A stretch of DNA of 6,818 nucleotides, taken from Clostridia bacterium. Lineage in GTDB: Bacteria; Bacillota; Clostridia; Oscillospirales; Acutalibacteraceae. Made by a program: the position numbers and the translations under genes. Positions 1-5,446 of this stretch are shown here, piece after piece. Where the stretch lies: contig CAAEIG010000123.1 of the NCBI GenBank assembly GCA_900755895.1, positions 1-6,818 on the forward strand, given 5' to 3'. Numbering within the stretch: the stretch's first letter is position 1; each line of letters opens with the position of its first letter. The notes beneath the pieces are model-generated. The model was not told where the DNA came from. It searched no databases and saw nothing but the letters and a program-made list of their open reading frames with translations.

Positions 1-270
1 ATAAACCTCCCCCCATTCCCGTGGGCGGGGCGTCCTACGCTGTGACGCATAGCCGACGCAAGTAGCATGATCCCGTATTTGTGTCATGGCCTGCGGCTTT
101 GCCAAACCGTGTTACGCTGCTGGTGTGGATCGCTCCTTTCTGCCGGAGCTGTCACCTCCTTTCCCGGCAGAAGATCCCGGCGCACCCAGCGTTTGGCTCA
201 ACAGAATACGGCAAGTAACTGGCTCGTCCTATTCAGTTGTCAGAAAGGTCGAAGGAATAAAACTCGTCCT
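1..270 (-). other. Structured non-coding leader between sigma-like gene and an off-window gene
   Basis: No convincing complete gene is visible in this stretch. Read leftward, it starts just after the stop of the sigma-like gene. It holds an inverted repeat around a perfect Shine-Dalgarno-like sequence (138-172) and ends with GGGGGGAGGTTTAT at the window edge, which looks like the ribosome site of a leftward gene starting outside. An ORF open to the edge begins with ATG at 85-87 (29 codons, MTQIRDHATC...) but has no ribosome site of its own. A GTG-initiated 23-residue frame ending CCATGA would overlap it by four bases. In mobile elements of Clostridiales the gene after this sigma-like family is often an excisionase-like or recombinase gene. 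That identity is inference only. Confidence 0.4.
138..172 (-). promoter_or_regulatory. 9-bp perfect inverted repeat with Shine-Dalgarno sequence in its loop
   Basis: On the minus strand TTCTGCCGG (164-172) and CCGGCAGAA (138-146) are perfect complements separated by 17 bases that contain AAAGGAGGTGA. A second AAAGGAG follows the right arm. The dyad is plain in the sequence. A role in translation control or as a recombinase or Xis binding site is inference. No well-placed start codon follows the looped Shine-Dalgarno sequence; the nearest GTG is directly joined to it. Confidence 0.45.
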
Positions 271-783
271 TCACTTACCGCCGTTTTTGGTTCCGTTCTG
301 CACCCACCTTTCCAAAAATTTTTTTAGAATTTTTTTGGCTGCCAATATTCTCTTGGATATATTCTGGTGTTTGACCTTCTCTTGCGCCGCAATTTCCTTT
401 ATGGTCAGGCCCTCCACACAGTAGAGCCAAAGACGGCGGCGTTGAGGCGCAGTCAGGCAGGCGTCCAGGCCCTCGGCCAACAGGCGGCATAGGCGGGACC
501 GTTCCTCCTGGTCGTATTGATCCATGACCTCCGTTTCGGCAGAGAGCACCGCAAAGGATAGTTCAGCCAGTCCTTCCAGTGAAATTGTCCGGTTACTGTG
601 CCGGTGATCCGCTTTCTCAATCGCGTGGTAGTTTTCATCGGACCAGCGTTTCCATTTTTCAAACTCCTCCGCACTGGAGAAGTCGGCACGGGTCAGGCGG
701 ATATGTATTCCGGTGGCGCTTTTGCATACGATGGCGTCCGGGTCCTTCTTATTCAGAGCATAGTCACTATTGCGGTCAAACAT
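271..783 (-). CDS. Sigma-70 region-4-like HTH protein of mobile-element type
   Basis: A 170-residue protein. Residues about 107-158 form a sigma-70 region-4-like helix-turn-helix (LTAPQRRRLWLYCVEG, then TIKEIAAQEKVKHQNISKRI), followed by a lysine-rich tail. The N-terminal half (ALNKKDPDAIVCKSATGIHI, then a charged helical stretch near 36-62) has no sigma region 2, so this is not a complete sigma factor. Proteins of this size and layout are common in Clostridiales conjugative and mobilizable elements near recombinase genes, where they probably act as DNA-binding regulators of element genes; that role is inferred. The ATG at 783 was chosen because AAAGGAGGAG lies just upstream. A TTG start at 825 would extend it by 14 residues but lacks a comparable site and would read through the inverted repeat at 800-832. 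Two runs of seven A lie in the 3' part of the gene. Confidence 0.85.
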   Translation of the reverse strand: MFDRNSDYALNKKDPDAIVCKSATGIHIRLTRADFSSAEEFEKWKRWSDENYHAIEKADHRHSNRTISLEGLAELSFAVLSAETEVMDQYDQEERSRLCRLLAEGLDACLTAPQRRRLWLYCVEGLTIKEIAAQEKVKHQNISKRILAAKKILKKFLERWVQNGTKNGGK

Positions 784-799
784 ATTGGCTCCTCCTTTA

Positions 800-832
800 A
801 TTTTCGTTGATTCGTGGATGGTCAACGAAAAT
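800..832 (-). promoter_or_regulatory. 11-bp perfect inverted repeat in the 5' leader of the sigma-like gene
   Basis: ATTTTCGTTGA (800-810) and TCAACGAAAAT (822-832) are exact inverted copies with an 11-base spacer. The dyad ends 17 bases upstream of the start codon, next to the ribosome site. Its position fits an operator, perhaps for autoregulation, or an RNA hairpin in the leader. Neither is shown by sequence alone. AT-rich sequence at about 870-900 probably holds the promoter, but I cannot assign its hexamers with confidence. Confidence 0.5.
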
Positions 833-942
833 CGGGAGGAGAGCGGCAGGAATATCTTTTTCCGCCAAAATGTAAAAATTTTTCTAAGTTTTCAATGTTT
901 TTTCTGGGCCGGGATAGGTCAGTGCAAAAATCACATCCATAC

Positions 943-1004
943 CTCGACACTTCATCCCAATATCTTCCAGAATTTTCTGGGGGATACTCGGATAACTTGT
1001 CGAG
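943..1004. repeat. 62-bp imperfect palindrome
   Basis: The segment is symmetric about 973/974. Of 31 opposed positions, 23 are Watson-Crick pairs and two more are G-T pairs if read as plus-strand RNA. Outer arms are CTCGACA (943-949) and TGTCGAG (998-1004). Further in are ATCC/GGAT and a 12-position inner stem, TATCTTCCAGAA against TTCTGGGGGATA. No T-run follows on the plus strand. On the minus strand T's follow only after the outer arm on the upstream side, so it is not a standard terminator. It could be a protein-binding dyad, a mobile-element end or a transcribed hairpin. Confidence 0.5.
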
Positions 1005-1048
1005 AAAAAAATGAGGCGCAGACAACCAACTGGTTGTCTGCGCCTTTT
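1005..1048 (-). terminator. Strong bidirectional intrinsic terminator of the surface-protein operon
   Basis: GGCGCAGACAACC (1015-1027) pairs perfectly with GGTTGTCTGCGCC (1032-1044) around the loop AACT. Read leftward, the stem is followed by TCATTTTTTT, so it ends transcripts of the surface-protein gene about 100 bases after its stop codon. Read rightward, TTTT follows, so it also works as a terminator in that direction. It separates the sigma-like gene from the operon. Confidence 0.85.
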
Positions 1049-1141
1049 CAGCAGGTGGTGGTATTGGATTTGGTGGCGGTTTAGCCGCCGGTGGAACGAA
1101 AGGGGCGATAAATCATAGATATTCCCCCATCTATTATGCAG

Positions 1142-4135
1142 TTACCAGACTACATATTCCTCACAGAACCGCATGAGCATGACCGCCGCCTGGGCGCGGG
1201 TGGCCTGGCCCTGGGGGCTGAGGGTGGAGCCGTCGCCGGTGCCGTTGATGATTCCGGCGCCCACGGCCCACTGCATGGCGGAGATGGCATACTCACTGAG
1301 ATCCGCCACATCCGTATAAGACAGGATATTGGTGTTCTCACCGATGGACACATCATAGCCCTGCTCCTGGGCAAAGCGATACAGCATGGCGGCAAACTGC
1401 TCACGGGTGATGGGGTCGTTGGTCCCGAACAGGCCGTTGCCGTAACCGCCCACAATGCCCTCGCTGGCCGCCCAGCGGATGGCCTCGGAACACCACTGGC
1501 CCTGGGCCACATCGGTGTAGTTCATGGCGTAGTTCACCACAGGGCTTCCCGCCATGCGCCAGAGGATGGTGGCGATCATAGCCCGGCTGGTGGTCACATC
1601 GGGGGCAAAGGTGGTGGCGCTGGTGCCCGCCATGAGGCCGTGCTTGTAGACATAGGCCGCAGCGTCCTCATACCATGCGCCCTCCGGCACATCGGTGAAG
1701 GGCAGCTCCACCGGCTCATGGCTGTCTGTGTCGATGACGATAGCATAGTCGGAGGCGTGGGAGAAGGGGAAGCTGGCCGTACCGTCAGTGGCAATCTTGC
1801 TGGCGGACTGGAACTCCAGCGCCCGGGTGCGGGTATTGTAGTAATAGAGATTGGCCCAGTACCCGGCGTTGGTCTTGCCCAGGGGAGCGCTCAAAATCAT
1901 CGTGAACCCAAATTCCCCGTTGTGGGCCAGGGAGAGCTGGATGGTGTCCACTGCTCCGGTAACCGTGTTGATCACACTGACGGGAATGGTGGAAGCGTCC
2001 AGGGTGACGCCCAGATCCAGGTCGGTCAGGTCGGCGTTCTCCGGGATGTCCTGCCCGTTGACCGTCCAGCTCACGCCGCCGGGCAGGCTGATCTCCAGGG
2101 TCACATCCCGGCCCGCCAGCTCCTCGAACACTTCTTTGTCCAGCTTGGTGCTGCCGGTGGAGAGTTTGATCTCCACGGTGCTGCCGTCCTTGGCGCTCTC
2201 GATCTTGTCCGTGGCCTGCTGGCTGGGGGTCTTGGTGGGGGTACCGCCGCCGCTGCTATACCGTTGCACGGTGAAGTTGGCGGTGATAGTCACGGTTGCA
2301 CCGCCATCGCCGGAAACAGTGAAATTTTCACTGTATGTACCCACGGCCAGTCTTGCCTTGGGCTGCACCGTGAAGGTGGCTTTTTCGCCTGCGGCCAGCT
2401 GCGTCTTGGTGAGAGTGCCCACCTCAAAGCTGACGGTGGATGCAGGTTGATTTAAGGTCAGGGTCTGGTTGCCGTCATTGGTGATGGTCACGGTCTTGGC
2501 GGCGGGTTGGGTATAGCCGGTATAGGCGCTGCCAAAGTCGAGAGCCGTGGTGTCGGCGGAAATAATGTATGTAGACTTGGTGACAGTCACCGTGCAAGTG
2601 GCGGTCTTGCTGCCGTCCACCGTAGTGACGGTGATGGTTGTGTTTCCTTCGCCAACGGCGGTGACTTTGCCGTTGGCATCCACGGTGGCGACATCGGGCT
2701 TATCACTGCTCCAGGTCACATTTTGGTTGGTGGCATTGCTCGGCTGCACCGTGGCGGTCAGGGTCGCGGTATCACCGGTGAACAGAGAGAGCGAGGCCGG
2801 GGTCAGCGACACGTCGGTGACGGGAACCGTTGCAGCGTTGACCGTCAGAGTGGCGGCGCTGCTGGTAACGCTGCCTGCACTGTTGCTCACCACACACTGG
2901 TACTGGTAATTGTTCATTTCCAGCGTGGCGGCATCTGTAGTGTAGCTATTGCTGGTCGCACCGGAAATATTGTTCCAGTTTGTGCCGTTGTCGGCGCTTT
3001 GCTGCCACTGATAGGAGAGGTTTTCGCCGGTGGCCGCAACGGTAAAGGTGGCAGTGTTTCCCTTGGTCACAGTCTGGCTTGCAGGCTGGGTGTCAATGGT
3101 GGGTGTGGTTTCGATTTTACCAGTGCCGTCCGGTTCGCCATTCAGGGTACCGCCTGTATTCACGATGGTGCCGTTGTTGGTCAGGTTGTTATTGGTGTTG
3201 AGGGTAGACCCCTCCGGGATGGTCAGGGTTTCGCCGCTCTTAATTTCAAGGTCTTTCTGCAATTCCACACTGCCGTACACGGTGCCCTTGTTGCCGTCAA
3301 AAACGATGCCGGTACCTGATGGTGTAGGTTCATCGACACGACTAGCTTTGATCCCGCCGTTGGCCCGCACAATGGCATTATCGCTGACGGTCAGACTGGT
3401 GGTGGCACCGGTGGCTTCAGACGATCCCACATAAAACTGTATCCCATCATTGCCCTCGCTGGCGCTGGTGGTCAGGCTGCCGCCGTCGACGGCAAGGGAG
3501 AGCTTCGGAGAGCTGGTGGCGTCACTACCGGACTGCACACAGACGCCGGCGTAGCCATCATAGGAGGAACTACTGCTTGCCACGACAGACGCGTCTTTGA
3601 TGGTAAGGGAGGCATTGCCTGTTCCGCTTTTGACATAAATTCCGTGAGAAGAACCAGAAACTTCCAGTATGCCGTAATCGCTGCTATTTTGGATGAGAAG
3701 GGAGGCATTTGTGCCTACTATCTCTCCTTGTTGTGCATCCACATAAATCCCATAGTTGCCTGTGATGGTGTTCGTGCCAATCAGTTCGATAGTCAGGGCA
3801 ACTGGTTGATCGCTGCTGCCCTTAGCATAGATCCCGGCAGTGAATGGATTATTGTACTGATCATAACTTCCTGAAATCTTCGCTTCATTCAGCGTCAGGG
3901 TGGCGGTGTTTGGGTTGTATCTGACAGTCCAATCTTTAGAAGCGTCGGTGGCATTTTCGACCCGTGTTAACTCCCCGCTGTCATTTGTACTCCAGTAGGT
4001 TACAGTCTCAGCTACAATGACCTGGTTATTTCCCACATAAAGCGTAGCAGGCGCATCCACCGCCAGCGCCGTGACGGGCAGCAGGCCCAGGCAGAGAGCC
4101 AGCACGCAGAGCAGGCTTAAAAATCGTTTTTTCAT
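1142..4135 (-). CDS. Secreted multidomain surface protein with three SLH repeats
   Basis: A 997-residue exported protein. A signal peptide covers residues 1-25 (hydrophobic core LLCVLALCLGLLP, likely cleavage after TALA). Residues about 30-340 are Ser/Thr/Asn/Gly-rich short beta repeats with GIYAK, GIYVD and GIYVKS motifs, as in parallel beta-helix or carbohydrate-binding surface proteins. An Ig-like domain follows at 344-433 (QPASQTVTKG, YQWQQSADNG, YQCVVSNSAG), then a BIG2-like domain at 436-518 and an ASH-like beta-sandwich at 522-624. A Gly/Thr/Pro linker lies at 627-638, a pre-SLH module at about 641-805, and SLH repeats at 811-865, 873-925 and 939-993. SLH repeats bind secondary cell-wall polysaccharide, so the protein should sit on the outer surface. 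No catalytic domain and no LPXTG motif is visible, which suggests adhesion or glycan binding. The ATG has AAAGGAGG seven bases upstream, inside the end of the TetR gene. Confidence 0.95.
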   Translation of the reverse strand: MKKRFLSLLCVLALCLGLLPVTALAVDAPATLYVGNNQVIVAETVTYWSTNDSGELTRVENATDASKDWTVRYNPNTATLTLNEAKISGSYDQYNNPFTAGIYAKGSSDQPVALTIELIGTNTITGNYGIYVDAQQGEIVGTNASLLIQNSSDYGILEVSGSSHGIYVKSGTGNASLTIKDASVVASSSSSYDGYAGVCVQSGSDATSSPKLSLAVDGGSLTTSASEGNDGIQFYVGSSEATGATTSLTVSDNAIVRANGGIKASRVDEPTPSGTGIVFDGNKGTVYGSVELQKDLEIKSGETLTIPEGSTLNTNNNLTNNGTIVNTGGTLNGEPDGTGKIETTPTIDTQPASQTVTKGNTATFTVAATGENLSYQWQQSADNGTNWNNISGATSNSYTTDAATLEMNNYQYQCVVSNSAGSVTSSAATLTVNAATVPVTDVSLTPASLSLFTGDTATLTATVQPSNATNQNVTWSSDKPDVATVDANGKVTAVGEGNTTITVTTVDGSKTATCTVTVTKSTYIISADTTALDFGSAYTGYTQPAAKTVTITNDGNQTLTLNQPASTVSFEVGTLTKTQLAAGEKATFTVQPKARLAVGTYSENFTVSGDGGATVTITANFTVQRYSSGGGTPTKTPSQQATDKIESAKDGSTVEIKLSTGSTKLDKEVFEELAGRDVTLEISLPGGVSWTVNGQDIPENADLTDLDLGVTLDASTIPVSVINTVTGAVDTIQLSLAHNGEFGFTMILSAPLGKTNAGYWANLYYYNTRTRALEFQSASKIATDGTASFPFSHASDYAIVIDTDSHEPVELPFTDVPEGAWYEDAAAYVYKHGLMAGTSATTFAPDVTTSRAMIATILWRMAGSPVVNYAMNYTDVAQGQWCSEAIRWAASEGIVGGYGNGLFGTNDPITREQFAAMLYRFAQEQGYDVSIGENTNILSYTDVADLSEYAISAMQWAVGAGIINGTGDGSTLSPQGQATRAQAAVMLMRFCEEYVVW

Positions 4136-4719
4136 CTGGTTTCCTCCTTTTCACGCCCTGTACCGGCAATCGCCCGCAAAGAAGCGCGGATCGCGTTCAA
4201 CTGTAACTGTAAATATTCCTCGTCCTCAAACAGCGCATAATGAACACAGGCGCGGACGAACAGATAGGTCATGCCCTGTACCAGCTCCACCGGCAAGCCC
4301 AGCTTGGGGGAGAGCTGCTCGGCATACTTGCGGTAGCGGACATTGACGCCGCTGAAAAATGCCTTGCCGTGTTCCCGGTATTTGGGGCTGGCGTACACCT
4401 GGTACATAAAGCGGTATTTCGCTCCGTGGAGTTTGGCGGTGAGATAGGGCATCTCTCTTAAAAACCGCTCAATGTCCCTGAAGCTGGTGGGGGCCTGTGC
4501 CATGAAGTCGTCCTCCACCTTGGCCATACCATGGGCGGTGACCTCAATAATGAGGTTGTCCTTCGTACCGAAGTAGTAGACAAGATTCGCGGTCGCCGTA
4601 CCGCAGGCATCCGCCAGCACTTGCATACTGGTGTTTTCCAGTCCGTTTTTGCAAAAGGTTTCAAAGCAGGTCTCCAGATATTCCGCGCGCCGTTCCGGGA
4701 CACCTCGTTCTATTTTCAC
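4132..4719 (-). CDS. TetR/AcrR-family transcriptional regulator
   Basis: About 195 residues, the usual TetR length. The N-terminal DNA-binding helix-turn-helix is clear at residues 30-60 (TSMQVLADACGTATANLVYY, then FGTKDNLI). The remaining helical part is the variable ligand-binding and dimer domain, so the effector cannot be read from sequence. The perfect AGGAGGTGAT upstream sits only two bases from the ATG at 4728, so the GTG at 4719 is the better-spaced start; ATG 4728 or GTG 4731 would add three or four residues. The stop overlaps the start of the surface-protein gene as ATGA, implying one mRNA and translational coupling. A GTATTT-AGTA-AAATAC dyad lies about 30 bases upstream, so self-regulation of the whole operon is likely. 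Local or pathway targets beyond this are unknown. Confidence 0.92.
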   Translation of the reverse strand: MKIERGVPERRAEYLETCFETFCKNGLENTSMQVLADACGTATANLVYYFGTKDNLIIEVTAHGMAKVEDDFMAQAPTSFRDIERFLREMPYLTAKLHGAKYRFMYQVYASPKYREHGKAFFSGVNVRYRKYAEQLSPKLGLPVELVQGMTYLFVRACVHYALFEDEEYLQLQLNAIRASLRAIAGTGREKEETR

Positions 4720-4748
4720 GAGCCACATCACCTCCTGATTTTTATTAA

Positions 4749-4764
4749 GTATTTAGTAAAATAC
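4749..4764 (-). promoter_or_regulatory. Putative TetR operator upstream of the tetR-surface protein operon
   Basis: GTATTT and AAATAC form a perfect 6-bp dyad with a 4-base spacer in AT-rich DNA, 20-odd bases upstream of the ribosome site of the TetR gene. Dyads at this place commonly bind TetR dimers. The nearby promoter hexamers cannot be fixed with confidence. That the TetR encoded here binds this site is inference. Confidence 0.4.
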
Positions 4765-4799
4765 AGGGGAAAATTTTTGCACCGTCCTTAAGATGACGC

Positions 4800-4844
4800 A
4801 AAAAGGCGCACCCCACCCGTACAAAAACGGGCGGAATGCGCCTT
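4800..4844 (-). terminator. Intrinsic terminator, leftward, upstream of the tetR gene
   Basis: Outer arms AAGGCGCA (4803-4810) and TGCGCCTT (4837-4844) pair perfectly. After a symmetric 5x5 internal loop, CCCGT (4816-4820) pairs with ACGGG (4827-4831). On the minus strand TTTTT follows the stem; on the plus strand no T-run follows. A leftward transcript must therefore end here, although no large leftward gene precedes it. It fits as the end of the small-ORF unit at 5037-5194 or of a short RNA. Confidence 0.7.
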
Positions 4845-4917
4845 GAAACAATATGCAGTTACCCCCTTGACAGGGAAAAAGGGCAGAATTATGCTTTGCT
4901 TGTTTGCTTGCTTAGTC

Positions 4918-4946
4918 ATTTTCCCGCCTTCCATCCACATTGTCAA
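4918..4946 (-). promoter_or_regulatory. Possible leftward promoter for a short RNA
   Basis: On the minus strand a perfect TTGACA (-35, 4941-4946) is followed after 17 bases by GAAAAT (4918-4923), a 4-of-6 match to the -10 consensus. A transcript from here would run about 110 bases to the terminator at 4800-4844 and pass a short CAAG-rich repeat (about 4892-4914). The -10 match is only moderate. Confidence 0.3.
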
Positions 4947-4964
4947 GACCTCTTTTGTGAAATT

Positions 4965-4985
4965 TGGTATATAAATATGATACCA
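4965..4985. repeat. Short inverted repeat TGGTAT...ATACCA
   Basis: TGGTAT (4965-4970) and ATACCA (4980-4985) are exact inverted copies around nine AT-rich bases. The dyad lies upstream of the TTGACA at 4941-4946 on the leftward strand. It could be an operator for that promoter, or a chance dyad in AT-rich DNA. Confidence 0.3.
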
Positions 4986-5036
4986 CAGGCTCCGCATTTT
5001 TGCAAGACGGCATATCGCTTTTTGCGGCGGAAGTTG

Positions 5037-5090
5037 TCAATCCGTATCAGGTTTCCCAACTTTTTCAGCCAGGTTCTCAATGTGGATCAT
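5037..5090 (-). pseudogene. Second small ORF, probably frameshifted remnant
   Basis: The ATG at 5088-5090 overlaps the stop of the 34-codon ORF as TGATG and has AAAGGAG about ten bases upstream, so initiation looks genuine. The frame codes only 17 residues (MIHIENLAEKVGKPDTD). The frame of the preceding ORF stays open after its TGATGA for 47 more codons, to a stop at 4943-4945. It reads GNLIRIDNFRRKKRYAVLQK, then CGACGII. A one-base shift near the AAAAAGTTGGG stretch (about 5055-5065) would join the two halves into a basic peptide with a CxxC motif. I do not recognise the product. It could also be a real 17-residue peptide. Confidence 0.3.
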
Positions 5091-5194
5091 CAGAGTTCAG
5101 CTCCTTTCCTGAAAAAATAGGCCCCCGCAGGGGGAGAAAACTCATGCATCTCGCCCTTGGGCAGCTTGACGGTCTCATACGCGTTTTTGTTCAT
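5090..5194 (-). CDS. Small ORF of 34 residues, unknown function
   Basis: The ORF begins with ATG at 5194 behind AAGGAGGTAATTCGCT, one of the best ribosome sites in the window. It codes 34 residues (MNKNAYETVKLPKGEMHEFS, then PPAGAYFFRKGAEL) and ends in TGA, which overlaps the next ATG as TGATG. There is no signal peptide or membrane segment, and I recognise no family. A promoter-like sequence lies at 5249-5277. The unit is divergent from the HxlR-family regulator gene 300 bases away, so it may be that regulator's target. It may instead be the surviving start of a deleted gene set. The clean ribosome site, promoter and overlap support translation; the short length and lack of recognised family limit confidence. 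Confidence 0.45.
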   Translation of the reverse strand: MNKNAYETVKLPKGEMHEFSPPAGAYFFRKGAEL

Positions 5195-5220
5195 AGCGAA
5201 TTACCTCCTTGGGATGTTCC

Positions 5221-5237
5221 GGCGGGGGTCTCCCGCC
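5221..5237 (-). promoter_or_regulatory. GC hairpin in the leader of the 34-codon ORF
   Basis: GGCGGG (5221-5226) and CCCGCC (5232-5237) form a 6-bp GC stem with a 5-base loop. It lies between the promoter-like sequence and the ribosome site of the 34-codon ORF, so it would be in the mRNA leader. It has no T-run and is not a terminator. Confidence 0.3.
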
Positions 5238-5248
5238 CCTGTGACTGC

Positions 5249-5277
5249 ATCATAGCGCACACAAACGGCTTTGAAAA
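5249..5277 (-). promoter_or_regulatory. Promoter-like sequence for the leftward small-ORF unit
   Basis: On the minus strand TTTTCA (5272-5277, 4 of 6) and TATGAT (5249-5254, 5 of 6) are 17 bases apart. A transcript would start near 5242, about 50 bases ahead of the small ORF's ATG. GCGCAC (5255-5260) and GTGCGC (5278-5283) form a dyad that spans the spacer and -35 region, a good place for a repressor. Confidence 0.45.
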
Positions 5278-5303
5278 GTGCGCACAATCTTGTGGCATAG
5301 GCA

Positions 5304-5340
5304 CCAAAACGCAACTTTTGGACGGTTACCAGCTGGAAAC
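5304..5340. promoter_or_regulatory. Two adjacent dyads in the divergent intergenic region
   Basis: CCAAAA (5304-5309) and TTTTGG (5316-5321) form a 6-bp dyad with a 6-base spacer. Beside it, GTTACCAGCTGGAAAC (5325-5340) is a 16-bp palindrome with one mismatched pair, centred on CCAGCTGG. They lie between the promoters of the leftward small-ORF unit and the rightward HxlR-type gene. Regulator binding is inference. Confidence 0.35.
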
Positions 5341-5344
5341 TTTT

Positions 5345-5390
5345 GCGCCGCCCAAGGCTTTGCGGGCCCGGGCGGCGCAGAAAAATTTTT
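5345..5390 (+). terminator. GC-rich hairpin followed by A/T run
   Basis: GCGCCGCCC (5345-5353) pairs perfectly with GGGCGGCGC (5370-5378) around a 16-base loop, and AGAAAAATTTTTT follows. This has the form of a rightward terminator, yet no rightward gene lies upstream in the window. It may block read-through into the HxlR-type gene. The A/T tract at 5381-5395 also lies 20-35 bases upstream of that gene's -35 and could act as an UP-like element. Confidence 0.4.
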
Positions 5391-5416
5391 TAAAATGACA
5401 GAGGCGGCACAGCGCC

Positions 5417-5446
5417 TTGACGCGGCCAGGAGGTTTAGGATATAAT
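5417..5446 (+). promoter_or_regulatory. Promoter of the HxlR-type regulator gene
   Basis: TTGACG (5417-5422, 5 of 6) and a perfect TATAAT (5441-5446) are separated by 18 bases. The transcription start is expected near 5453, about 40 bases ahead of the start codon. This is the best sigma-A-type promoter in the window. Confidence 0.75.

Noticed and set aside
310..345. Two seven-A runs (minus strand) as a programmed frameshift site in the sigma-like gene
   Set aside because: Neither run fits the X XXY YYZ heptamer in the reading frame, and the zero frame gives a complete helix-turn-helix protein.
822..1025. Leftward ORF of 67 codons upstream of the sigma-like gene
   Set aside because: The phrase SEYPPENSGRYWDEVSRYGC looks protein-like, but the frame has no ribosome site, runs through the palindrome at 943-1004 and ends in the leader of the sigma-like gene. 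A decayed gene cannot be excluded.
1075..1089. GGCGG-TTTAG-CCGCC hairpin as the terminator of the surface-protein gene
   Set aside because: The stem is only 5 bp and no T-run follows on either strand. The hairpin at 1015-1044 is far stronger.
1136..2455. Long rightward ORF of 439 codons
   Set aside because: It lies opposite the surface-protein gene. Its Gly/His/Val-rich translation shows no domain and no ribosome site, whereas the leftward frame has clear SLH, Ig and BIG2 motifs.
2507..3319. Rightward ORF of 270 codons
   Set aside because: It is another antisense shadow of the surface-protein gene and carries no recognisable domain.
4892..4914. GCTT/GTTT tandem motif as a CRISPR or larger repeat array
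   Set aside because: It covers only about 20 bases with 4-base units and no spacers. Simple low-complexity sequence is enough to explain it.
4788..4919. Leftward ORF starting MTKQANKQ (43 codons)
   Set aside because: Its N-terminus faintly recalls starts of large serine recombinases, but the rest does not match. Translation would run through the terminator hairpin, and the ribosome site is poor.
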